A DNA stretch of 64,000 nt from Pleodorina starrii (lineage: Eukaryota > Chlorophyta > Chlorophyceae > Chlamydomonadales > Volvocaceae), in contig BRXU01000009.1 in assembly GCA_030267565.1 (NCBI GenBank), positions 2,502,001 to 2,566,000 of the forward strand, read 5' to 3'. Both the position numbers and the translations under genes were made by a program. Under the pieces are notes generated by a model, which ran no database searches, was not told the DNA's origin, and saw only the letters and a list, made by a program, of their open reading frames with translations. Positions within the stretch are counted from its first letter, which is position 1, and the number at the start of each line of letters is the position of its first letter. Below, piece by piece: positions 1 to 12,889 of this stretch.

Positions 1-1460
1 TTTTGGGCGGCCAAGGGCAGAGGCCAAGTGCACATGCTGCCGCGTGAGCATGCATTTGCTGGCGCATTTTCACCGTATCGTGCGGCACTGTCTTACAGCG
101 CAGCCGTAAACCAACCTTGCTGTAACCGGCTGATTCCCAGCTGGGGAGCCTCACACGACGGCGCGAGAAACGGCCACTTTTGGCGTTCCACCCACATTTT
201 TTAGTGGGTGGGTGGGTCGAGGTCCCTGATCAGGGCGAGATCGCGAGAGGGCAAAAGGCGTCGAAGTTGTAGGAGGTCCGGACTCCGGCTTGCGGCTCAA
301 TGGTTTGATGCTCAGGACCAATTCCGGGTATATCTGTATAATAGACCGCTTCGCCACTGGCAGCTTAGATGTGTGTAAGTTATAGTTTGGCATCGATGCG
401 ATGCATTTGAACCTGCTATTGGGCCTTTAAAAACTAATTAAGCCGAGACAGTGACCAGCCGAAAACGACAACACGGTGACACATTCCTCGACATGAAATC
501 ATTTCGCTTCTCTTTCTTAATCGGTGCGTTGCAGGATTCTTTTAGGCAATGTCAGTTCCTTGTGTCATCCAGAAATATTTTATTCGCCCCGTCCACGCCG
601 ACCTGCGCCCACCTGAATAAAACTGGCAGGCCGTAACGTACAGGAGTAATCAACGGGACGCGGCTCCCATGCATGCGCACTGTTTGCGACTGGAAGCAGC
701 AACTAAGCAGGAAAAGTTTCAATACTCCTTAATTGCATCTGCTGAGATTGTAACGGACTGCCCTTTTTTCGTCGTCGCGTGCAGCGAGCAACTACGGTTT
801 TGGCCGTACTCATTACTCACTCCTTAAGGCTATTCTGATGTACCTTAACTCTCCATCTTTAGACTCATGCACGCATTGATGAATAGGCTCAGGATCGGTA
901 CGATTATGTTCGAAATGTGCTCATTGCGGCGCTGCTGCCAGGGCTCGCCCATGTCCCCATGTCCTGCCCTCGGTACGGGTTCTCCAAAAAGGTTACATGT
1001 TCAGATTCAGAATATCTTGCGGCGACAGCACATACAGATTGGGTAGGCTGTGGCCAGGGCGCGTGCAGTCTCGGCTGGGGAATAAAAAATTGTGTTGAGG
1101 AGGAACAAGCCAACTGAGCTGACCTTCATACAATCGCCTCAGAGTCCAACAACAAAGTAATAAGAAACGTTTAAGATCAATTAAGTGACAGGGCTATGCC
1201 GTAGAGCCTATGCTTTTAGGCAGCCTAATTAGCGATATGGGTTGCTTCGGTGGTAACAGCTGACACAGCTGCAAGCCCGAGTGGGCTTCAAAAACCACTT
1301 GTACGTATCTGGTTGTCCAAGCAGTTCGGGCACCTGCTTGAGTCGTCCCGGCCTGTCACTCAGCTGCTGCTGGACGTGCTGAGGGCGCGACAAGGAGTGC
1401 AGGCCTCTCATTGGGTTGAGCAAGACGACAAACGTTTTGAAGCCTGGGCTAGACGATCAA
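1..1460. other. 5' flank of the first VARL gene, no gene recognised
   Basis: Only short open frames occur here and none has recognisable domains. The part nearest position 1461 is probably promoter and 5' UTR of the VARL gene. The frame open in the VARL reading continues upstream of the first ATG to about 1416, so an extra upstream exon is possible. Confidence 0.4.
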
Positions 1461-4400
1461 ATGGAAACCGCCTTGTCAACAAGGGAGCACCTTCAGGACG
1501 ATGGCGTGCGTAGCTGCAGTGGCGGGGCAACTTCAGTATCAACGGGCCAGTGCAACTCGAGTGTGCAAGCCAACCCCGACAACCAAGGCGGACCCAGCGC
1601 GCGGACCGTTCACCTCGCCCCATCGGACAGCATCGAGTGTGCCGGGACGCGTCGCAGCCCAGGGCAACAGCAACAGCAGCAACAGCAGCCGGAAAATGAC
1701 AAGCTGCTGCAGCCGGCAGCTTGTCTCGCGGGGCCTTCTTGCAGTCGCGGCGGCGTCGCTTGGGCAGGGCACCAGGCCGTGGTAACTTCGTCGGCATCGC
1801 CGAAACCCATGGCCACAACCCGTAGGCTGTCCCTGCCGGCTACCTTCATTTGCACGCAGGCGTATGCTGCCGACAGAATGCCGCACACAATCACATCGGG
1901 GATGATCACCGCGCCCGACGACGACAGGGGGCCGCCGCCACCCTCACCCTCGCGGCTGCAGCAGCCCCACGGCAGCCCCACGCCACCACCACCACCACCA
2001 CCAACCGAGCCGCTGCTGCAACCCACCCCGTCACTCCCAGGCGGCGGCGGCGGCAGGATGTCCGAGACTCTCTATAGCAGCCTGCCGAGGCAGCCCTTCA
2101 TGCAGCGAGGCATCCAGGGTGCATTCGGACCGTCACCATTCGCCACTGCTGCTGCTGCTGCTGGCCGTAGGCCTCCGGCCGGCCTTGTGGCGACGTCAGC
2201 CAATACGGCGATGCTGGTTGAGTCGACAAGCGCGCGGGACATGGCAGTCACCCTGGACTCCGTGGCTGTGGTCGACGCATCCAGCCTAGGAGACCTGAGT
2301 GCCCTGCCGGGCCCCTCAAGACGCCCACCTCCCGGGGCCGTCGCTTCCTCCGCAGCGGTATTTGCCGCTGGTAGGCCGCCCCTGTCACGTCCCACACCGT
2401 CATACATGTATGGTAGCGCTATGTACAGCGGTGTCACGGTGGGTGGCATGCGTGCTGATGGCGGCGGTCGGCCGCCACCAGCGCTGCCGCTGCCGCTGGC
2501 AGGGGCGGCGGCTGCAGGCCCGTCATCACGGGCCGCCGGTGCCAGCACAGACCCAGCGGCCGCGGCGGGCGGTCTGGACGCCGCCGCCGGGGGCCCAGCA
2601 GCCGGCCCATGCGCTGAGGCACGAGCCGGGGCAGAGCCGCTAGCTGGTGGCGGACGAGGTGGTGAGGGGGCGGGTGGACGGTTGGAGGCTGGAGGAGCGG
2701 GGGGAGAGGAGGAAGGCACGGCGGACGTCCAGGATAGCACCGTCGGGTTGGTCGCCGGCGGCGGCGGCAGAGGCTGCGGCAGCTTGGCCACGCCTGATGA
2801 CGTGGACATCCCTGATGACGTGGACATGGCTGACACCAGCGTTGACCCAGTCGACAAGTCCCCGTCTTTGGCCAACACCTGGGCTCCCTCCGATGTCATG
2901 GGCCTCACCCAACCTAACAAGGAAGCCGCGGCTGTCACCACCACCACCACCACCACCGCCATGATGACCGGTGGCCCGCCGGCCACTGCCTGCACTGTAC
3001 CCGAGGGTGGTGCTGCCAGCGGCGGTGCCGGCCAGGGCGCAGAGGAAGGCGGTGTCTGCGAGGCCGCCACCAGCAGTGGCCACACACAGACCGCTCATGG
3101 TGTGGGTCCGGCAGCCACTGACGGCGATGACTGCACCAGTGCCGGCCGTGCCTCCGCGGCCGTGCCGCCGCCGCCGCCGCAGCAGCAGCAACAGGCCAAG
3201 GGTGCCGCCGGCCAGGCCACTGGTAGGGAGGTAGTGGCAGCCAAGGCGGGGGCGACGACGACGACGACGACGGCGTCCGCTCTGGAGGTGTATGGCGAGC
3301 TGCCGCCACCCGTGGCGGTCCAAGTGGTGTCGCGCAGCAAGCGGAGATGCGAGGGGCCCGGCAAGCCGCGCAGTGGCAGGGGGCCCAGGGACGGCATCAC
3401 GCGCGGCGCGCTGGGTGTGTTTTACCCGCGGCTGTACCTGGGGGGAGGTGACTGTATCGAGAGCAACTCTGAGATGATGAGCCGTGGCAGGTACGACACA
3501 TTGCAACGATCATATGTACGGCACATTCCTGTGGCAAGTGTCTTGAGTGCTACAGGGGGGGCTCTCGAGATCTTGGATTCCAGCCGCCTGGCTAGTGGCT
3601 ACATGTGAGCCACGCAGTCGATAATCAGCTTCACTCCTGCTGAGGTTCGTAATGTCTTCCCCGTGAAAGGCCGCCCGCGGTAGGCTCAGGAGTAGGCTCA
3701 TGAATGGACGTCATTCACGGTGGCTGGACCTCCCTGTGGCGCCTTGTGTGTACGGCCTTGTACGGCAGATTCGAGAAGCTGGGCGGTACGGCAACCGCCA
3801 AGTGGCACGTGAGCATCAAGGTGCTCCCCTCGGGCATGACGCTGGGCAGGTGGCTGCAGGAGCACGGACTGCCGGTGCTGCAGGTACGGATGTACGGGTG
3901 TACGTGTTTGTTTGGTTGTTGCGTGTGTCCTACAAACCTGGGGATAGATTGTGAGGGGGAAGCAGTGGGAGAAGGCTGGACGGGGAGAGGATGGGTAGAG
4001 GGGAAAGTCCTTGCACCAGAGCTTGCACCAGAGCCAGGCCAGGCCAAGGCTGTGGATGGAGGGAAACCTGCAACGACACAATCAAGCCTTCACACGCATG
4101 TTCCGACACTGTAATGCGTGTGTTCGTTATCGTGCGCGCAGGGACGTCCCCGGAGACGGAGGCCAGTCGCCATGCAGCGGCCGCTGGATGAGGAGGAGGA
4201 CACGGACGGCACGGACGACGAGCAGACCGCTGCGGGCAGCGCGCCGTCCATTCCGCCGTCCCAGCTCAACTCAACGGCGGGCGGAGTGGCGGATCTGGAT
4301 CTTGATCTGGATCTGGATCTTGATATGGGTTGTGACCGGCTTCCAGGCGGCCGTCGGCACCGGCGCTCAGATCGCGATGTCGACATGGATGAGGAGCAAA

Positions 4401-7400
4401 GCCAGGTTCCGGAGCCTCAGGAGGCCTCGTCGCAGCCGACCCAGCCCGCCAAAGCTGGTGGTGGCCTTCCAGCAGCGGCCACGGCTGCGCCTGCTGACCT
4501 GCACGCAGCCGCCGCCGCCGCCGGCGGTTCCCTCGTGATGGAGCTTGATGGGCCTGATGGACCACACAACGGTGGCAGCAGCAGCAGCGGCATCCAGCAG
4601 CAGCAGCAGGAGCAGGGAGATGGTATGCCGCCCCTCAAGATGGAGCTTGATGCCGCTGGGCCCGACAATGGCGGCAACAGCAGCAGCATCCAGCAGCAGC
4701 AGCCACAGCTCAATCAGCTGCAGTCGCCACACTTGCAGCAGCAGCAGCAACGACAGCACCAGCAGCAGATGCAGCGCCACCAGCTGCTAGCAGAGCAACA
4801 AGAGGGGCAGAAGTGGCAGCAGGGAATGCAGCAGCAGGAAAAACTGGAATGGCAGCAGCAGCAGCAGCAGCAGCAGGAGCAGCACCAGCACCAGCAACAA
4901 CATATGGAGGAGCGGCAGCAGCTGAGGCACAGGCACCGGCTGCAGCACCCATCAGCGTCCTGGGCATCTCTGGGAGGCTCCTGGGGTGCCGGTGAGCACC
5001 TGTCAGATGACGGCGCCTTCTTCAGCTTCTTGGAGTGCTCAGGAATCCTGGGGGAGGGAGCTGCACACCAAAGTGCTTCCGCCACACCTGCTTCTGGTGC
5101 CTTCAACCCGCCGGTGGGGTGCCTTGGGGGTGCTGGTGTGATGGCCCCAGCAGGGCCTGGCCCCAGCACCGGAATCCCGGCCAACAGCCCGCGGCTTGGC
5201 AGTGGGTCTGGGCTTGGCAGTGGGTCTGGGCTTGGCAGTGGGTCTGGGCTTGGCAGTGGGGCGGGGCTGGGCAGTGGGGCTGGGCTGGGCAGTGGGGCTG
5301 GGCTGGGCAGCAGCCACCACATTCAGCCTGCGATGCTAGGCACGGGAGCAGGTGGCACCAGCAGCGCCATCACCTCACTCTACCCAGTAGATGCCGAAAT
5401 CCTGCCGCCAACGAAGAATTTCAATCCGAGACACTCCAGGTTCCTGGGACAGCACCGGCGGCCTTTCCACAGCGGCGGCCTCGGCAGCCCATTCAACGCT
5501 GCCGCTTGGCCCGCGGCTGCAAGGGCCACGGCTCCTGCTCCCGAGTTGGCATACACCGCATGGTACGACAGCCACTTCTGCGGTGCCAGAGGTGCTGATA
5601 GCACTGGCGCCGTCGGCCTTGTCGTCGGGGACTGCCTGGACCTGAGTGGTGAGGTCAAGGAGCAGCAGGCCCTTGCTGCTACATCGCTGCCGTCACAACT
5701 GTCACGGGCATCATCAGTGCCCTCGCTGCCACGGGCACAGGCCTTCACCTGCCTGCATGAGTCTGGCGGCGGCGGCATGGCGACTGTGGAAGGACCGCTC
5801 GGCAGGGCCAACATTGGCGCGGGTTGGGCTGCTGGTGTGGCTGCAAGCCTCCTGGGCAGCGGTGGCAGCCGGGGTAGCGGCAGTGGGGCAGCAGCCAATC
5901 CTGTCATCAGTAGCAGTGGGGCGTTCAGCGGCGACTACCCACCCCCACCCGCGCACTACCCACCACTACCCACCACCTCCGACGCAACGATATTCACGGA
6001 CGCTGCCGTCACACTTGCCAGCTTTGTGGACAGCCGCGCGACACCCAGTGGCAGCACAGCTAGAGCCCACAGCAGCAGCCCCGTGGTCGTGATGCCGCCG
6101 TCATACCCTCATCACTACTCTGTTGGCAGTGCGTGTGGTGGTGGAGGCGCCAGTGTGGGGCCCAGCAGTTTCGCGGCAGGGCCACGGAATGCCCCTCTGG
6201 ACATCCCAGCAGACGACACAGGCAGCATGCAGGGGGCGATTGGGTTCCGTGGGTTTGGCAACTCGGACTTCATGAGGCCGGTGGCTGCATCCGCATCGGC
6301 CGCAGCAGCAGCAGGCAGCAGCGGCACCGGCACCGGCAGCGGCGGTGATGGCGCTCGTGTGAACTACGGCTCCAGCTGCAGTGCCGGCAACAGCGGCCGT
6401 GTCGACGCCAGCCTGATGGTACCACCGCGCAACGTGCCCTGCGAGCTGGACCTTGATGAGTGGCTGAATGAGCGGCTCAACCTCAGCCCTGCTGCTGGAG
6501 GTGACACAGCAGGTGGCGGCAGCATTCCAATCCAGGACCAAGCCCAGGCCTGCTGCAACCCTACCCTGTCCCATTCCCAGCAGACCCTCACCAACACCAA
6601 CACCTTGACCCTGGCTAGTGCACATAACAGCTGCGGCACTGGCAGCAGCAGCAACAGTGGTTTACTCGCATCTTGCAGCTCCAAAATGGACTTCTTATCC
6701 CGGAGCTCGTCCAATCCATTGAGCAAGTGGGAAGGCCCAAAGCTCCAGGGAGGGCCGCCTGCGCAGCAGGCGTTGATGCAGTACGGCAGCAGGTCATCCA
6801 CGTGTACGGAAGTGCACGAGGTGGCTCTGCTGGACCTCAGTCGGCACGGTCCTGCTGATGCATATACCACCAGTGTGCTGAGGTGGGTCAGTGACCCATG
6901 GGTCACAGCAGGTGCTGCTCGTGATCAGCAGACCACCGATGCACTGCTGCACAACCAAAGCACAGCAGAGGGCCACAACGCAGCGCGGGAGGATGCCATG
7001 AGGCAGCGGCAGTTCAGCAGGCTCAGGGGTGGGGACGCCAACAACGTCCTGGCGGCTACAGCATCAGCGCCTGTGCCTGTTGTTGATGGCCGTGCGGTCA
7101 GCAGCAGTTGGGCGCCACTGCTTTCATGCAGCAGTATGCCAGCGGTGCAACAGCAGCAGCCAGGTGTGGCTGGGCTCAGCAGCCATGCCAACCCACCTCG
7201 TGCCAATCCACCACCACAGGCATTTCCTGTACTAGCACAGCAGCTGCAGCAGCAGCAACACCAGCAGCAACAGCAGCTGTTGCTGGAGCAGCAGCAACAA
7301 GAGCAGCAGCAGCCGTCGTTACTGGACACAGGCATGAGCATTCGGGAGCGACTGTTGGGCAGGACGTTGACTAATAACGCACAGGTCAACATGGATTTTG

Positions 7401-7690
7401 GGGACCTGCTCATGAGCAGTAACAACCATTCCCGATCGGTGCAGCAACAGCAGCAGCAGCAGCAGCTACATCAGCTGCTACAGCCATCGCAGGACGGGCA
7501 GCAACAGTACAACGGACCGCAGTACTTGTTGCAGCAGCAGCACCACCACCACAACACCCACCACCACCACCAGCAGCAGCAACAGCAACAGCAAACACAG
7601 CAGCAGCAACAGGTGCAGCAGCAGCTCCTGCCCCTGCAGCTGCCTCAGCAGCAGCAGCAGCGGCTGCTGCAGCTGCCCCAGCATCAATAG
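1461..7690 (+). CDS. VARL-family (regA-like, SAND-domain) transcription regulator, three exons
   Basis: Exons are read as 1461-3490, 3769-3883 and 4142-7690 with matching phases. Exon 1 is a long Ala/Gly/Pro/Gln-rich region ending in a conserved block (GVFYPRLYLGGGDC, then MMSRGR). Exon 2 continues as FEKLGGTATAKWHVSIKV and ends GRWLQEHGLPVLQ. Together these form the VARL/SAND-type DNA-binding domain known from Volvox RegA and the RLS proteins. Exon 3 opens with a basic GRPRRRRP patch, then runs over 1,150 residues of poly-Gln, Ser/Gly repeats and His tracts, with an Asp-Leu repeat near 4288-4326 and a short hydrophobic motif (FFSFLECSGIL) at 5007-5058. A nuclear regulator role is inferred from the family. 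The start is the first ATG in the open frame; the track upstream begins with TTG, so the N-terminus is uncertain. Which VARL member this is cannot be told by eye. Confidence 0.85.
5195..5310 (+). repeat. in-frame 18-bp tandem repeat in the VARL gene
   Basis: About six and a half units of an 18-bp sequence of the type CTTGGCAGTGGGTCTGGG encode a Gly-Ser-Gly-(Ser/Ala)-Gly-Leu repeat. Early units carry Ser, later ones Ala, so the array grew as two sub-blocks. It keeps the reading frame. Confidence 0.85.
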
Positions 7691-7757
7691 CTGCTGCTGC
7701 TGTAGCAGCAGCAGCAGCACCGGCGGCTGCCAAAGAAGCAGCCGCCGTGCCTGTGTA

Positions 7758-7762
7758 TGTAA
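7758..7762 (+). terminator. candidate TGTAA polyadenylation signal of the VARL gene
   Basis: TGTAA, the usual polyadenylation signal of volvocine algae, lies about 70 bp after the stop codon. The short distance would give a short 3' UTR, so a later signal may be used. Confidence 0.4.
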
Positions 7763-9665
7763 CCTCCCATGGCAGCGGCAGCAGCAGCAGCAGCAGCAGT
7801 TGCGGCTGTGGTGGTGGTGACAGGTGTAGGTGACCTGACGATTGCAGTGGCGAACAGCGCAACAGCCTTTTAACCCCAGCTTGGACCGTGCCCAGCCCAG
7901 CTCGCCTTGGCCATTCTCTGGCTCCGTGGCTTTGCCGCCCACGGGCCTGCCTGTGCCCGCCTGCCCTACTGGCTGCCGGTCCAGCACCTTGCCGCAAGAA
8001 TTGAATTTAATGTGTGGGCCACCCGCAGCGGATGCTTATCATTTGCATGTTTTGGGGCATATTTCTTGGGGGACGTCCTTGTCATTGATGACTGTAGTCT
8101 GTCGCCTGTTCAACAGCAAGTTGCTGTGCAAGGTGAGTAGGTGAGGAGGTGCGTGCACATTGGGTGCGCGCATGCATGGGGACTGCTGCTGGGGCCTGTG
8201 GCAGGGCTGCGACCCTGGACGGCTGGCTGGGCGCTGTCATTAGAGCCTTCTAAGCAGGCGGGCAGATACCGCTGCGAAGGAGTACGTGGTGGTGGATCAT
8301 TGGTGAAAACCATTGCCGATGGGGTGTGTGTGTGCTGGAATGGGGAGGGATTGTGGGTCACGGAGGACACGACACGGCACGGGCTTTTGCTTCAGCGGCA
8401 GAGGGTAATAAAGAAAATAAAGCGGAGGAAGGTAGAGGTTGAAAGGAAGGTATGGATAGGGTGATCTGCCTGCGTGCTTCCGAGCTGCGTGCGCTTCCAA
8501 GCCATCTAAAACCTCAAAACCAGCTTACGAATCAAGCCCGCGTACAGGCTTTGATGCTGACCGACCCTTGGGTCCCCTACCTTGCCGACCTGCAGCAAAA
8601 CCGCAACCCCCCAGCTGGTCGTCGCCACTTCGGATCTGGTTTCGGGGCCCACTCGCGTCCTCTTCCCGCGCCTCCCCGGCGGCAGCAGCACCGCTGAGGC
8701 CGCCGCCGCCGCCTTCCCCTTCTCCCTGCTGGGTCTGGGAGACATTGCGTACCGGGACTGCTGGCCTGCCTGGCGCTCAGGTGGTGGGGGCTTATCAACG
8801 TATAGGCCGGGCGCTCGGGGGGGGGGCGCGGGGGTATGGCCCTGGGCTTGGCTTGGCTGGGCTGCGGAGTGCTGGCTTTTACCTGTGCCATAGTCAGCTG
8901 GGTTGGGCTGGGCTGGGCTGAGCTGGGCTGAGCTGGTGTTCGTTGGCTGGGTTAATCGGAGAGGCTGATAGTGCCCAGGACTCGGCTGTGTGAGGCTTGA
9001 GGTCGCGTAGACTGGGGGCGTGAGGGCGACCGGGCTGAGCTCCGCGCACATGGGGCCGGGGGCGGGGGGGGGGGCGGGGAGGGGGCTTGGTCGGGCTGTG
9101 ATTCCCCCGGAGGTCCCTGCCTGGGGCTGACTGAGGTGGTACGTCCGGAACTGCCAGCAGCCTGCGTCCGACCTTGTTGCATGCGTTACAATGTCTCCGT
9201 ATTCAGCGGTGCAGTATTGCAACAAACAGGCTACTGCCCTCTGCGCTGCTCTCGCTTTGCACAGCCGTGTCCCTTGGACTCTGCACCACATTCATTGTCG
9301 ATTTGTCGTCCGACTTGACAATCGGCTCGTCACCCACATGCACGTCCCTATGCCGTACTGTGTACGTCACACAGGTATACGGCACCTGGCGTGCGCTGGA
9401 TGGATGGATGGGCGGGCAACAGTGCGGGCGTGTGGCGCCCGGGGTGGGTGGGTGGGGCAGCCGGACGCTGAGGCAAACGCTGGAGACGAGCAAGCAAGTA
9501 CGGCACGGGCGGCGGCTTTGGAGGCCGTGGAGGACAACGCCTGCCTCAATCAGGTAGCTTGGCTTTGGCTTTGGGTGTTGCCGGGTTCAGGGTGCCGCAC
9601 CAATTCATCAAATAATTAATTCATCAATGACACACAATCCATCATAAAAACAAGGGTGCGGCGAT
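7763..9665. other. intergenic, no gene recognised
   Basis: Contains CTG/CAG-rich leftovers of the VARL 3' end, a run of GGCTGGGCTGGGCTG-type pentamers around 8895-8940 and short open frames without domains. No convincing exon was found on either strand. Confidence 0.5.
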
Positions 9666-9700
9666 CACAGGATCTGCGTGTTCCATCGCCAGATCCTGTG
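9666..9700. repeat. perfect hairpin at the edge of the heptamer satellite
   Basis: CACAGGATCT (9666-9675) and its exact reverse complement AGATCCTGTG (9691-9700) flank a 15-nt loop. The satellite starts 2 bp later. The tight spacing suggests that the hairpin marks an end or a breakpoint connected with the array. Confidence 0.75.
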
Positions 9701-9702
9701 GG

Positions 9703-10513
9703 CTAGCCCCTAGCCCCTAGCCCCTAGCCCCTAGCCCCTAGCCCCTAGCCCCTAGCCCCTAGCCCCTAGCCCCTAGCCCCTAGCCCCTAGCCCCTAGCCC
9801 CTAGCCCCTAGCCCCTAGCCCCTAGCCCCTAGCCCCTAGCCCCTAGCCCCTAGCCCCTAGCCCCTAGCCCCTAGCCCCTAGCCCCTAGCCCCTAGCCCCT
9901 AGCCCCTAGCCCCTAGCCCCTAGCCCCTAGCCCCTAGCCCCTAGCCCCTAGCCCCTAGCCCCTAGCCCCTAGCCCCTAGCCCCTAGCCCCTAGCCCCTAG
10001 CCCCTAGCCCCTAGCCCCTAGCCCCTAGCCCCTAGCCCCTAGCCCCTAGCCCCTAGCCCCTAGCCCCTAGCCCCTAGCCCCTAGCCCCTAGCCCCTAGCC
10101 CCTAGCCCCTAGCCCCTAGCCCCAAGCCCCTAGCCCCCAGCCCCTAGCCCCTAGCCCCTAGCCCCTAGCCCCTAGCCCCTAGCCCCTAGCCCCAAGCCCC
10201 GAGCCCCAAGCCCCTAGCCCCTAGCCCCTAGCCCCTAGCCCCTAGCCCCTAGCCCCTAGCCCCTAGCCCCTAGCCCCTAGCCCCTAGCCCCTAGCCCCTA
10301 GCCCCTAGCCCCTAGCCCCTAGCCCCTAGCCCCTAGCCCCTAGCCCCTAGCCCCTAGCCCCTAGCCCCTAGCCCCTAGCCCCTAGCCCCTAGCCCCTAGC
10401 CCCTAGCCCCTAGCCCCTAGCCCCTAGCCCCTAGCCCCTAGCCCCTAGCCCCTAGCCCCTATCCCCAATCCCCTAGCCCCAAGCCCCTAGCCCCTAGCCC
10501 CTAGCCCCTAGCC
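9703..10513. repeat. CCCCTAG heptamer satellite, about 116 units
   Basis: About 811 bp of a 7-bp unit (CTAGCCC on the + strand, GGGGCTA on the other). Most units are identical. Small clusters of variants occur near 10124-10140, 10186-10210 and 10461-10485, where T is replaced by A, C or G, or A by T. Each unit contributes a run of four G on the minus strand, so the array can form G-quadruplexes. It resembles a telomere repeat but differs from the volvocine TTTTAGGG octamer, and both flanks continue into unique sequence. Confidence 0.97.
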
Positions 10514-11847
10514 CACACACACAGGCGGTCTTTCCGTCGGGGCTGGGTTAGCAGCCCCTGGCCAGCCTAAGGGCCCGGTCAGATACTGTAACCACACACA
10601 GCACACAGACATATACACACATACACACACAGCACAGAAAGCACACACAACACCCTTTCCTTCCCATTCCACACAGCGGCCCACTGTTTCCTTACAGCAC
10701 CGCTGTGTGTCCACCGCCGCACTTCCGCAGCTTTCCTCAAGCTGCCTCCGCGCCCCGTTACACGACCGCTCACCTTCACACCTCCACGCCTTCACGCCCT
10801 CAGGTCGATCGCCCCGGCACACGGACACCGCCGCCGCCGCCACCTCCGCCGCCGCCGCCACCTCCGCCGCTGCCGCCACCGCCAAGTCCCACGCCAGGCG
10901 AGGTCCCTGCCTGCACCGTGTACCAGCCTCCGCTCCCCGGACGGCGCCAAAACCGGCGACGGCGACGGCGACGGCGGCGGCGCGGCCGTCATCGACGAGC
11001 AGCAGCTTCAGCGACCGCGGCAACCCACCGGGGCCCCCGGGCGCCACCGCCTTGGCTTGGTCCCGGCTTGGTCCCGGCTTGGTCCCGGCTTGATCAGTGA
11101 TCCACCGGGCATCATCGCGAGCGCTCGCGGGCCACACGAGAAGCGTGCTTGCCGTGGGCGGCGCCACCGGCGCCTCTCCGCCAGCCCTCGCTGCCGTACA
11201 TCGTACCGGCGGCCCGGGGGCATGGTTGTCGTACTTGATCTTACGGGGGCTACCTGCGGGAACTCGGCGGGCAAGGAGAGGAGCGGGGCTTGGGGGAAGG
11301 GCGGGCGGGGGGACGTGTGCCTGAGGAGGGGTATTGGCTGTGGCCGGGTGGGTGGCGGGAGGGGGCCGGGCAGGCAGGGAGGGGCTGAGCAGTGCATGGG
11401 CTGGTGGCTTGCTTGGGCGACTGGGACTTCTATTGGCGATTGGGACACACTGCGACATTGTGCATGAGATCAATCAATCAATCAGGTCAAGGGACTCGGC
11501 AAGCTGCTCAGTCCCGTGCGCGAAAGCAAACGGATGCTTACCCGGGGTGTGGGCTGCAACGCGCGGGTGTGTGTGTGTGGGGGGGGGGGGGAAGAGGGTG
11601 GGGGGGAACGAACGCCGCAACGATTTAACCACCGCCGTAGCGGCCTCGCGGGGTGCAGCTCTGAGGTGCTTGGACCCGCATATGCCCTCCCGAGGGGCGG
11701 CACCGGTACCCGGCCGCACCATGTTGCGGCACCCAGGGGGGCGATGGCGGTGGCGGTGGCGGGGGCCGGGGGCCAGCTTACAATTGCGCCTGTGCGCTTG
11801 CGTGGTTTGTGCCAGGGTCCACCGGGGTAGGCCAAGGTGCTGACTGG

Positions 11848-11875
11848 TTTTAGGGTTTTAGGGTTTTAGGGTTTA
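11848..11875 (+). repeat. interstitial telomere-like octamers (TTTTAGGG)
   Basis: Three full TTTTAGGG units plus a partial one, the telomere unit known from Chlamydomonas and Volvox. A single further copy lies at about 11964-11978. The run is too short for a telomere and lies in internal sequence. Confidence 0.9.
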
Positions 11876-12851
11876 TGCGGATCTAAAAAAACGCCACCAA
11901 AATATGTGTGAGGAAAAAGAACCGCAATACTGCTGTGTGCCGGATACCGACCGCGGATCGTTGGGTTTTAGGGTTTTTACTCTGCACCTGGCGGCGACAC
12001 CGGGGGGAGGGGGAGAGGGGAAGGGAGTGCGAGGCTGCGAGCCGCCGTCCACATGCGGGGTGTGTGGGGGGCTGCCGTCCTGAATCGGGAGACGGACGCG
12101 GGGCAGGTCCTTTGGGACGCGGCCGTCACTTTGTTGTTGTGCCTGGTGGTGTTGCCTGGTGTTATTGCCTGGTGGTGCAGCAAACACGCAGGGAGCTCCG
12201 CTCCGCTCCGCTCCGCTCCGCGCAGTGCAGTGCAGTGCAGACACTGAGAAGGGGGTGGGGGTGGGGGCGTGGGGCCAGTGGCGGTATTGCGAGCGATTCA
12301 CGGGCCGCCGCCGCCGCCGCCCCGTGCGACGAGCGCCGCCGCCGCCGCCGCCGCCCCGCTGTTGCCAGGAACGGACAAACGAATAATAACAATAATACTA
12401 ATACTAATAATAATAACGAACGAGTCGTCGTCGGCCGTGTTGCTGGCAAGCTGTGTTGCTCGTGTTTGCGCTGTTTCCGGAGGGGGGCCGGCCATTTGCT
12501 TTTTGTTTTTGCAGGGCTGTGCAGGGCTGTGCAGGCGTTTTGCAGGGCTGTGTGGCGATGATGCCAGAAGATGCAGATGCAGCATACAGGAGACGCACCG
12601 GAGCGGATGGAGGTACGTGTGGGTGCTTTATTGGGGGAGGCGAAAGTTGGAGAGGCGTTGATTGGGGCAGAGTTGGTGGCAGGCAGGTTGGCGTTTTTAT
12701 GAAGCTTTATTTCTGGAAGGGTTTCAATGCTGCCCGTTTGTGGGGCTTGAGGAATCTGTATCTCTGAAGCCCGCTTTGGTCGTTAATGCGGTTGTACGGT
12801 GTTGTCGTACTCTTTCCACAGGGGAGAAAGCGGCGCTTTGAACGGCGGGTT

Positions 12852-12889
<38 letters not shown>
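12852..12889 (+). repeat. (GACA)n microsatellite
   Basis: About nine uninterrupted GACA units followed by degenerate copies up to about 12912. Confidence 0.9.

Noticed and set aside
2072..3506. Long minus-strand frames opposite the first VARL exon
   Set aside because: GC-rich low-complexity coding sequence leaves the antisense frames open; no domain is present, while the sense strand has the VARL block and matching splice sites.
9703..10513. CRISPR array or chromosome-end telomere
   Set aside because: The unit is a 7-bp tandem with no spacers, and unique sequence continues on both sides.
10508..11473. 321-codon minus-strand frame right of the satellite
   Set aside because: Pro/Ala-rich low complexity, no domain, no consistent splice partners.
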